NCBI RefSeq assembly: GCF_027620315.1
Contig: NZ_JAPNNL010000055.1
Coordinates: forward strand, 1 to 39,635
Source: Nonomuraea corallina
GTDB taxonomy: Bacteria > Actinomycetota > Actinomycetes > Streptosporangiales > Streptosporangiaceae
DNA length: 39,635 nucleotides
Direction of reading: 5' to 3'
Shown: positions 8,257-14,683 of the stretch, in pieces
Numbering within the stretch: position 1 is the first letter of the stretch
Layout: each line of letters opens with the position of its first letter
Program-made: the position numbers and the translations under genes
The notes under the pieces: model-generated
The model's database searches: none
Seen by the model: the letters and a program-made list of their open reading frames with translations, nothing else
What the model was told of the DNA's origin: nothing

Positions 8257-8378
8257 GGGGGGGCGCCCCCCCCCCCCCCCCGGGGGCCCCCCCCCCCCCG
8301 GCCGCGGCCCCCCCCCCCCCCCCCGCCCCCCCCCCCCCCGCCCCCCCCCCGCCGGCGGGGGGCGCGCCCCCGCCCCGC
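8247..8378. other. C/G homopolymer block, probable assembly defect
   Basis: Long runs of C broken by a few G fill this segment, with no codon structure on either strand. It lies exactly where two unrelated protein domains stop: the C-terminal half of DegV on one side and the N-terminal three quarters of an oxidoreductase on the other. Missing genomic sequence is expected here, namely the DegV N-terminus, the oxidoreductase C-terminus and possibly whole genes. Confidence 0.85.
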
Positions 8379-9160
8379 AGCCGGTCCTCCTGCACGTCCA
8401 TGCCGTACTTGACGTACGCGGCCGTCGAGCCGAGGACGCGGAAACGCGGTCCGAGGCTCGGGGTCACCGCGGCGGCCCACAGGTGGGAGCGGGCCCCGTT
8501 CGCGTGGGTCAGCGCCACGAACGTGTCGTCGTCGGCCGCCACCCCCGCGCGCCGCACGTCGCTCTCGCAGTAGACGTGCGTGACGGGGCCGAGCAGCACG
8601 AGCGCCTGGTCGATCAGGTGGCTGCCCAGGTCGTAGAGGAGCCCGGCGGCGTCGGCGGGGCCGCCGGTCTCGCGCCAGCCGCCCTTGGGCACGGGCCGCC
8701 AGCGCTCGAAACGCGACTCCAGCCGCCGCACCTCGCCCAGCGCGCCCGCCGCGACCAGCGCGCGCACGGTGCGGAAGTCGCCGTCCCAGCGCCGGTTCTG
8801 GAAGACGGTGAGCAGCAGGCCCCGCTCTTGGGCCAGCCGGGTGACGGCGCGGGCCTCCTCGGCGGTGCGCGCGAACGGCTTGTCGACCACGACCGCCTTG
8901 CCCCGCTCCAGGGCCTCGGCCGCCAGGCTCGCGTGCGTCCGGTTGGGCGAGGCCACCACGACCAGGTCGCACAGCTCCCACAGCGCCGCGGGGTCGGCGA
9001 CCGGCCGGGCGCCGTAGCGGGCGGACACCTCGGCCTGCCTGCCGGGGTCGCGCGTGACCACCGCCGCCAGCCGCAGCCCTTCGGCGGCCTCGATCAGCGG
9101 CGCGTGGAAGACCGCCCCGGCGGTGCCGTAACCGATCAGCCCGACCCGGATCTCCTGCAT
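8363..9160 (-). CDS. Gfo/Idh/MocA family oxidoreductase, 3' truncated
   Basis: This is an NAD(P)-dependent sugar or inositol-type dehydrogenase family member; substrate unknown. The N-terminal Rossmann fold has RVGLIGYGTAGAVFHAPL (5-22). It is followed by VVVASPNRTHASLAAEALERG, the family EKP-type motif as VVDKPFA, and the middle region GLLYDLGSHLIDQALVLLGP. Typical members have about 340-350 residues; this one is recognisable for about 266 and then dissolves into Gly/Ala/Pro from the homopolymer block. The formal frame continues to a stop at 7607, but that part is not protein-like. The start ATG 9160 gives a natural N-terminus and lies 21 bases from the PAC2 stop on the same strand. Confidence 0.88.
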
Positions 9161-9181
9161 CGTCCCAGGCTACTCAGGTGA

Positions 9182-10084
9182 TCAGTCGTCGTCGCGCTCG
9201 GCCAGGAACCGCTCGAACTGCGCCGCCAGCTCGTCGCCGGTCGGCATCGGGGTGGACTCGGCGATCAGGTTCTCCCGCTCGGCGCCGCCCGCGAACGCGT
9301 CGTACTGCTGCTCCAGGCCGCTGATCGCGCTGGACAGCTCCGCCGAGGCGTTGATCTGCTCCTCGATCTCCACGGTCGTGCGCCGCGCCGCCTCGCGCAG
9401 GCCGTCGAGGGGGAACACCAGACCGGTGCTGCTGGTGACCGCCTCCAGCGCGGTGACCGCGGCCGTCGGGTACTCGGCCTGCGCCAGGTAGTGGGGCACG
9501 TGCACGGCGAAGCCGATCGCGTCGCGCCCCCGCGCGCCCAGCCGGAACTCCATCAGGGCGGCCACGCTGCCCGGCACCTGCACCCGGCCGAACGTGCTGG
9601 CGTGGGCGCTGTTCATCAGCTCGGGCCGGCTGGCGTGCATGGTGATGCCCAGCGGCCGGGTGTGCGGCACCGCCATCGGGATGCCGTGCGCGGTCACCAT
9701 CTTGCTCACCCCGAACCGGTCGGCGAGCGTGCCGACGGCCTCGATGAACCGCTCCCACGAGCTGTCGGGCTCGGGGCCGGTCATCAGCAGGAAGGGCGTG
9801 CCCGTGACGTCCTTGACGCTGTGGACGACCAGCTCCGGGGTCTCGACCTCCGTCCATCTGTCGGTGTCGAACACCATGACCGGCCGCCGGGAACGGTAGT
9901 CGAGCAGCCGGTCCACGTCGAACGTGGCGACGACCCGGTGCTCCAGCTCGTCCAGCACGTGCCGCAGCGCGAGCCGCCCGGCCGCGCCCGCGTCCACGAA
10001 ACCGTCGAAGTGGTACAGCAACACCGGATCGGTCAGCTCGGGCAGATCCTCGGCGAGCTCGTAGAGATCCGTCGGGTCGAACAC
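9182..10084 (-). CDS. PAC2 family protein
   Basis: This 300-residue protein belongs to the PAC2 (proteasome assembly chaperone 2-like) family, common in actinobacteria with no settled biochemical role. Recognisable family segments are PVLLYHFDGFVDAGAAGRLA near the N-terminus, the core with VMVFDTDRW and MTGPEPDSSWERF, and PYTRPLGITMHASRPELM-like text here reading PHTRPLGITMHASRPELM. The C-terminus is a helical acidic tail (IEEQINASAELSSAISGLEQQYDAF). The start is GTG 10084, with AAAGG about 9 bases upstream. No signal peptide or membrane helix is seen. It stands first in its transcription direction, with a -10-like TAGGGT upstream. Confidence 0.88.
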   Translation of the reverse strand: MFDPTDLYELAEDLPELTDPVLLYHFDGFVDAGAAGRLALRHVLDELEHRVVATFDVDRLLDYRSRRPVMVFDTDRWTEVETPELVVHSVKDVTGTPFLLMTGPEPDSSWERFIEAVGTLADRFGVSKMVTAHGIPMAVPHTRPLGITMHASRPELMNSAHASTFGRVQVPGSVAALMEFRLGARGRDAIGFAVHVPHYLAQAEYPTAAVTALEAVTSSTGLVFPLDGLREAARRTTVEIEEQINASAELSSAISGLEQQYDAFAGGAERENLIAESTPMPTGDELAAQFERFLAERDDD

Positions 10085-10153
10085 GTTGGACAGCCTTTCC
10101 CTAGGTACTCACAACCAGAACCCACGGTGAGCCGGAACGATTCCGTGCAGGGC

Positions 10154-10159
10154 ACCCTA
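10154..10159 (-). promoter_or_regulatory. Candidate -10 box for the PAC2 gene
   Basis: On the minus strand TAGGGT fits the actinobacterial TANNNT -10 pattern and would give a 5' leader of about 60 bases before the GTG at 10084. No good -35 was found. The rest of the 10085-10395 gap holds only the terpene synthase promoter candidate and nothing else that I recognise. Confidence 0.35.
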
Positions 10160-10355
10160 TCGAGGCGCCGGGCGTTCGCGGACGGCGGATCCGGGGCCTT
10201 CGGAAGGGGGCGGAGCGGGTGGCGCGAGGTCACGGGCGCAGGGAAGCGGCGGCGGCCCGGCCGACGGCGAAGGTGACACTTTGCTGATGCTCGCGGCTCA
10301 TCACGGTCACGCCGGGACAGGGACCGTCCGGCCCGCACGCCGCCTCGGGGCCGCC

Positions 10356-10361
10356 TACTGT
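10356..10361 (+). promoter_or_regulatory. Candidate -10 box for the terpene synthase
   Basis: TACTGT fits TANNNT. Transcription would begin near 10368, downstream of the longest-frame GTG at 10360. This supports the starts at 10390 or 10396. No clear -35 is present. Confidence 0.3.
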
Positions 10362-10395
10362 GGCCTTTCGGGGAGTCGCTCGTCATGCTGTGGGG

Positions 10396-11397
10396 GTGGC
10401 TACTTCCGAGCATTCCTTTGGTGGAGGACCGCTCCGTATCCCTCCGCTCCCGTGCCCCTTCCCCAGTGAGATCAACGAGCACGCGGCCGAGGTCGACGCC
10501 CAGAGCCACCAATGGCTGGCCGCCTCCGCCCTGCTCGCCGGAGCCGACACCGTCGAGCACTTCCGACGCTCCAAGATCGGCCTGCTCGCCGCCCGGACGA
10601 ATCCCGCAGTGCCCCGCGCGAGCCTCAGGCTGATCAACGACTGGTACAACTGGCTGTTCGCCTTCGACGACGCGTTCTGCGAAGGGGAGTTGATGGGACA
10701 CCGGGCCTCGGCCCTGGCCCGCGCCCTGCCGCCGCTGTTCGACGTCCTCGACAGGCGCAGGGACCCCGACCCCGCCGACCCGTTCGGCCTGACCCTGCGC
10801 GAGCTGCTCGACCGCATCGCCGAGCTGGGCACCCCCGCCCAGGTCGACCGCTGGCGGACCACGGTCAAGGAGTACCTGTTCGCCCAGGTCTGGGAGGCGG
10901 CCAACCGGGAGGCCGATCTGATCCCCACCCCCGAGGACTACATCCTCATGCGCCGCATCACCGGCGCCACGTTCACCTGTTTCGCGCTCATCGACGTCGG
11001 CGGCGGCTACCGCCTGGAAGCCGAGGAATGGCACCACCCCGACGTGCGCGCCCTGTCGGACCTCGCCTGCGACCTCATCGGCTGGGACAACGACCTGCTC
11101 TCGTACGCCAAGGAACGCGACAACGACAAGGCCCGGCACAACCTGGTCACCGTGCTGGCCACGCACCGGGGCCTGACCCTCCAGGACGCCCTGCACGAGG
11201 TCGCCGGCATGCACGTCACGGCCGTCCACGCCTTCGTCGAGCGGCGCGCCCGCCTCGGCGCCTGGGTGCCGCCCCCGGTCCGCAGGTACGTGCGCGGCCT
11301 CGAACACTGGGTACGCGGCCACATCGAGTTCTCGCTGGCCAGCGCCAGATACGTGCACGCCTGGCCGGCGGGCACCCGCTGGCCGCAGGTCGTCTGA
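10396..11397 (+). CDS. Class I terpene synthase (bacterial type)
   Basis: This enzyme cyclises a linear prenyl diphosphate, probably farnesyl or geranylgeranyl diphosphate, using Mg2+. With GTG 10396 as start it has 333 residues. It begins in the usual way (PLRIPPLPCPFPSEIN), then shows the aspartate-rich motif FAFDDAFCE (88-96, D91/D92/E96), a basic effector region (MRRITG, about 185-190), the NSE triad NDLLSYAKE (232-240, N232/S236/E240) and the C-terminal Arg-Tyr pair (R318/Y319). All metal-binding elements are intact, so it should be active. The frame is open to GTG 10360. No P450, methyltransferase or prenyl-diphosphate synthase lies nearby, so it is a stand-alone gene. The product cannot be predicted from sequence alone. 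Confidence 0.92.
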   Translation: MATSEHSFGGGPLRIPPLPCPFPSEINEHAAEVDAQSHQWLAASALLAGADTVEHFRRSKIGLLAARTNPAVPRASLRLINDWYNWLFAFDDAFCEGELMGHRASALARALPPLFDVLDRRRDPDPADPFGLTLRELLDRIAELGTPAQVDRWRTTVKEYLFAQVWEAANREADLIPTPEDYILMRRITGATFTCFALIDVGGGYRLEAEEWHHPDVRALSDLACDLIGWDNDLLSYAKERDNDKARHNLVTVLATHRGLTLQDALHEVAGMHVTAVHAFVERRARLGAWVPPPVRRYVRGLEHWVRGHIEFSLASARYVHAWPAGTRWPQVV

Positions 11398-11430
11398 GCC
11401 GCCCTGTACCCCCGTACCCACGCCGTGCTC

Positions 11431-11460
11431 CGCGCCGTGCCCTCCCTCGGGCACGGCGCG
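11431..11460. terminator. Strong bidirectional terminator hairpin
   Basis: CGCGCCGTGCCC (11431-11442) pairs perfectly with GGGCACGGCGCG (11449-11460), a 12-bp stem with a 6-base loop. It sits between the terpene synthase stop (11397) and the convergent ATPase stop (11465). Confidence 0.85.
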
Positions 11461-11464
11461 CGGC

Positions 11465-13570
11465 TCAGAAGGAGGAGTCCTCCAGGTCGCCGAGCGCGAG
11501 CGCGGACGCCTCGTCGAGGTCCAGCCGCCCGCCCTCCTCGAACGCCGCCAAGTAGACCTTCTCACCCAGCGCCTTCTGGCACTCCTTGACGCACTGGTCA
11601 TGGTCGCCGGCCAGGAACGGGGCGCCCAGCATGGGCAGCCCGGCCGTCCTCCAGTTGTGCTGCAGCGCGCCGAGCAGCAGCGCGGCCGTCCGCGCCCGGC
11701 CGAGGGCGACGAAGATCCGCGCCGTCGTCTCCAGCGACAGCAGGCTGCCGAGGATGTCGTGGAAGTGCCGCTTGATCCGCAGCCCCTCGCGGGCGCTGTG
11801 CAGCGCCTCGTCGGCCCGGCCGGTGGACAGCTTGGTCAGCGCCATCGCCCACTGCGCGTACGAGCTCACCCACAGCTCGCCGCGCTCACGGCACACCTGC
11901 AGGCAGTCCCGCAGCAGCGGCTCGGCCTCCTGATTCTCGCCCTGCGCCAGCAGCACCAGGGACAGCTCGACGATGGCCGGCAGCAGGCCCGGGTTCAGCT
12001 CCTTGTTGTCGGTGTTGAACTCGATCGCCACGCCCAGCAGCGCGCTCGCCTTCTGCAGGTCGCCCTGGATCAGCGCGGCCGTGCCCTGCATCTTGGAGGC
12101 CAGGATCACCGCCCGCGAGTCGCCCACCCGCACCGCCTCGGTGCTGCACGCCTCGGCCGCCTCCAGCGCGCCCGCGCTGTCGCCCTGGGCGCTGCGCACG
12201 TAGGACAGCACCCACAGCGCCTTGCAGCGCTCCTTGCTCACGCCCGGGTTGGCCTCCAGCGCCCGCTCCAGGTAGAGCCGGCCCTCGCGCACGAAACCGC
12301 AGCACACCCACATGAACCACAGCGACGACAGCAGGGTCAGCGCCATGAGCGTCTCGCCGGGGGTGCGCAGGGCGTGCTCCAGCGCGAGCCGTACGTTGTC
12401 GTGCTCCTGCCGCATCCGGATGAACCAGTAGAGCTGGCGCGGCCCTGACCAGGCGTCCTCGCTGCGGGTGGCCAGGCTCAGGTAGTACTCCAGGTGCTTG
12501 TGGCGCATGAGCCGGGCCTGGCCGAGCTTCTCCAGCCACTCCTCGCCGTACTCCGCCAGCGTGTCGATCAGCTTGTAGCGGACCCCGGCGTGGTTGCTCT
12601 GGATGAGCAGGATCGACTTCTCCACCAGCCCGGTCACCAGGTCGGTGATGTCCTCGGAGCGCAGCCGGTCGTCGGAGCAGACGTAACGGGCCGCGTCGAG
12701 CTCGAAGTCGCCGGCGAACACCGACAGGCGCGCCCACAGCAGCCGCTCGGCCGGCTCGCACAGCTCGTGACTCCATCCGATGGCCGCGCGCAGCGTCTGG
12801 TGGCGCGGCAGGGCGGTGCGGCCGGCCCCGGCCAGCAGGCTGAACCGGTCGGTCAGCAGCCCCAGGATCTGCTCCACCGACAGGGCCCGCAGCCGCACCG
12901 CCGCCAGCTCGATCGCGAGCGGGATGCCGTCGAGCCGGCGGCAGAGCTCGGCCACCGCGTGGATGTTGCGCTCGTCGAGCATGAAGTCGGGCGCGACGGC
13001 CGAGGCCCGGGACGCGAACAGCTGCACCGACTCGCTGGTGAACAGGTCGGCCAGCGGGCTGTCGTCGGGCACCTGCAGCGGCGGCACCGGCACCACCTGC
13101 TCATAGGGGAGGTGGAGCGACTGCCGGCTGGTGGCGAGCACCTTCAGGCGGGGCGCCGCCTCCAGCAGCTCGTGCACCAGCTCGGCGCAGCCCTGCACGA
13201 GGTGTTCGCAGGTGTCGATGATGAGCAGCATGTCCCGGTCGCCGACCCACTCCGACAGCGTCTCGGACTCGGCGCGCGAGGACCGGTCGGCGATGCCGAG
13301 GGCGGAGGCGATCGTGTGGCGGACCATGCCCGCGTCCTGCAGCCGGGCCAGGTCCACGAACCAGACGCCGTCGGGGTACAGGCCGCGGACCTGGTGCGCG
13401 AGCCGGAGCACGGTCCGCGACTTGCCGACCCCGCCGATGCCCGTGACGGTGACCAGGCGCGACTCGCCGAGGTGCCGCTTGAGGTTGGCGAGAAGGCGGG
13501 TCCGCCCCACGAAGCTCGTCAGCTCCGCCGGCAGATTGCCATCTCGCCGCCATCCTGTCGGGGTGGCCAT
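11465..13570 (-). CDS. STAND/AfsR-like ATPase with TPR-type C-terminus, no DNA-binding domain
   Basis: This 701-residue signalling ATPase is related to the central part of AfsR/LuxR-type regulators. It opens with NLPAELTSFVGR, then Walker A GIGGVGKS (44-51), Walker B-like MLLIIDTCEHL and the LATSRQSL sensor motif typical of these NTPases. A middle winged-helix-like region (RTALPRHQTLRAAIGWSHELC) and helical repeats of TPR character fill the C-terminal half. Neither an N-terminal SARP DNA-binding domain nor a C-terminal LuxR helix-turn-helix is present; the protein ends in acidic text (DLDEASALALGDLEDSSF). It may therefore act by protein contacts. ATG 13570 has GAGG six bases upstream; a TTG at 13597 is the longer option. 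It is divergent from a tiny ORF. Confidence 0.85.
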   Translation of the reverse strand: MATPTGWRRDGNLPAELTSFVGRTRLLANLKRHLGESRLVTVTGIGGVGKSRTVLRLAHQVRGLYPDGVWFVDLARLQDAGMVRHTIASALGIADRSSRAESETLSEWVGDRDMLLIIDTCEHLVQGCAELVHELLEAAPRLKVLATSRQSLHLPYEQVVPVPPLQVPDDSPLADLFTSESVQLFASRASAVAPDFMLDERNIHAVAELCRRLDGIPLAIELAAVRLRALSVEQILGLLTDRFSLLAGAGRTALPRHQTLRAAIGWSHELCEPAERLLWARLSVFAGDFELDAARYVCSDDRLRSEDITDLVTGLVEKSILLIQSNHAGVRYKLIDTLAEYGEEWLEKLGQARLMRHKHLEYYLSLATRSEDAWSGPRQLYWFIRMRQEHDNVRLALEHALRTPGETLMALTLLSSLWFMWVCCGFVREGRLYLERALEANPGVSKERCKALWVLSYVRSAQGDSAGALEAAEACSTEAVRVGDSRAVILASKMQGTAALIQGDLQKASALLGVAIEFNTDNKELNPGLLPAIVELSLVLLAQGENQEAEPLLRDCLQVCRERGELWVSSYAQWAMALTKLSTGRADEALHSAREGLRIKRHFHDILGSLLSLETTARIFVALGRARTAALLLGALQHNWRTAGLPMLGAPFLAGDHDQCVKECQKALGEKVYLAAFEEGGRLDLDEASALALGDLEDSSF

Positions 13571-13678
13571 CAGCAGCCTCACGGGGATAGGCGACAACCT
13601 GCTCCCGCATGGTACCGCCGGGCCTTCCGCGCCCTACCTCGCCCGATCGACGTGGGGGAGCGGATTTGTATCACTGGG

Positions 13679-13684
13679 TAGCAT
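13679..13684 (+). promoter_or_regulatory. Candidate -10 box for the small ORF (leaderless)
   Basis: TAGCAT fits TANNNT and ends seven bases before the GTG at 13692, the spacing expected for a leaderless transcript. It overlaps the alternative ATG at 13683. There is no ribosome binding site before either start, which agrees with leaderless translation. Confidence 0.4.
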
Positions 13685-13691
13685 GATTGCC

Positions 13692-13808
13692 GTGCAGGAA
13701 TTCATCCCGGAGCAGACCTCCGACGACACCGACCTCGGCTGGGGCGACTGGCGCGAGGACGACCCCGACGCCTTCTACCTGGACAACCGGCCCCCTCACT
13801 GGGGCTGA
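13692..13808 (+). CDS. Small acidic protein of unknown function (38-41 residues)
   Basis: The peptide is 38 residues from GTG 13692, or 41 from ATG 13683. It is strongly acidic and aromatic: an EFIPEQTSDDTD section, then DLGWGDWREDDPDAFYLD, ending NRPPHWG. There is no signal peptide or membrane helix. Its composition differs sharply from random high-GC translation (four Trp/Tyr and one His in the last 25 residues, very little Ala or Arg), which argues that it is real. I recall short actinobacterial proteins with a similar GWG...RPPHW pattern but cannot verify this here. It lies in the divergent gap beside the STAND ATPase gene. Function unknown; it could be a regulatory partner or a modified-peptide precursor, both speculative. 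Confidence 0.6.
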   Translation: MQEFIPEQTSDDTDLGWGDWREDDPDAFYLDNRPPHWG

Positions 13809-13821
13809 CTCCCGCGAGGGG

Positions 13822-13837
13822 GCCGGCGCCGTCCGGC
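13822..13837. terminator. Short hairpin between convergent genes
   Basis: GCCGG-CGCCGT-CCGGC lies between the small ORF stop (13808) and the convergent permease stop (13838). The stem is only 5 bp, so the assignment is tentative. Confidence 0.3.
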
Positions 13838-14683
13838 TCAGCTCACGACGTCCTTGCGGCGGAAGCGGCGGAAGGCGACCGCGATCAGGATCGCCGCGTA
13901 CGTGACCGAGATCGACGCGCCCTTGGCCATGCCGCTCCAGTCGAGCTCCGGGGCCAGGGCGTCGATCCAGGCGTTGTTCCAGAACGTCGGCAGGAACTCG
14001 CGCAGCACGCCCAGCGCCTCCACGGCCTGGAGGATCGTGCAGACGATCCAGAGCCCCACCGCGCCGCCCACCGCGCCGAGCGGGGAGTCGGTGACGGTGG
14101 AGATCAGGAACGCCAGCGCCGCCACGACGAGCTGGCTGACCAGCGCGTAGCCGATCACGATCCCGAAGCGGGGCAGCACGTCGAGCGCCGGGATGGTCTC
14201 GCCGGTGCCGGGCACCTGGATGTCGTCCCAGCCGAAGGCCAGGGTGCCCGCCAGCAGCGCCATGAGCGGCAGGCAGATCACGGCGGCGGCCGAGTAGCCG
14301 AGCGCCACGATCAGCTTCTGCCGCAGCAGCCGGTCGCGCGGCACCGGCGCGGCGAGCAGGTACCGCAGCGACGACCAGCTCGCCTCGCTGGCCACCGTGT
14401 CGCCGCAGAACAGCGCGACCGCCACCACCAGCAGGAAGCTCGCCGAGGCCGACAGCGCGAACGCGGCGAAGTTGAGCCCGCTCGCCGTCGCCAGGTCGGA
14501 GATCCGCAGCCCCTGGTTGCTGTCGGGGCCCTGCGGCCCGAACTGGAACGCGATGACCAGGATCCACGGCAGCGCCAGCAGCAGCCCGAACGCGACGACG
14601 GTGCGCCGCCGCTTGAACTGCCGGACGATCTCGACCCGCAACGGCAGCGTGCGGCGCGGCGCGTAGCCGGGTGCGGCCGTCAT
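13838..14683 (-). CDS. ABC-2 type transporter permease
   Basis: This 281-residue membrane subunit pairs with the ATPase domain encoded just upstream. It has a cytoplasmic N-terminus, a first helix (TVVAFGLLLALPWILVIAF), a second (AALALSASASFLLVVAVALF-like stretch near residue 75) and about four further helices. A cytoplasmic coupling segment reads ASEASWSSLRYLLAAPVPRDRLLRQKL, which is the typical ABC-2 pattern (a family motif around xxSLRxLLAxPVPR). ATG 14683 overlaps the stop of the hydrolase-ATPase gene by four bases (ATGA), indicating coupled translation and a fixed stoichiometry. The substrate is unknown. Confidence 0.9.
   Translation of the reverse strand: MTAAPGYAPRRTLPLRVEIVRQFKRRRTVVAFGLLLALPWILVIAFQFGPQGPDSNQGLRISDLATASGLNFAAFALSASASFLLVVAVALFCGDTVASEASWSSLRYLLAAPVPRDRLLRQKLIVALGYSAAAVICLPLMALLAGTLAFGWDDIQVPGTGETIPALDVLPRFGIVIGYALVSQLVVAALAFLISTVTDSPLGAVGGAVGLWIVCTILQAVEALGVLREFLPTFWNNAWIDALAPELDWSGMAKGASISVTYAAILIAVAFRRFRRKDVVS

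Noticed and set aside
7607..9160. A single 517-codon minus-strand gene spanning the oxidoreductase, the homopolymer block and the tandem repeat
   Set aside because: Only the first 266 codons resemble a protein. The rest is Gly/Pro text from the C/G block and out-of-frame reading through the DegV gene.
13571..13691. Extra regulatory elements in the divergent gap between the ATPase gene and the small ORF
   Set aside because: Apart from the TAGCAT box I see no symmetric site or second promoter strong enough to report.
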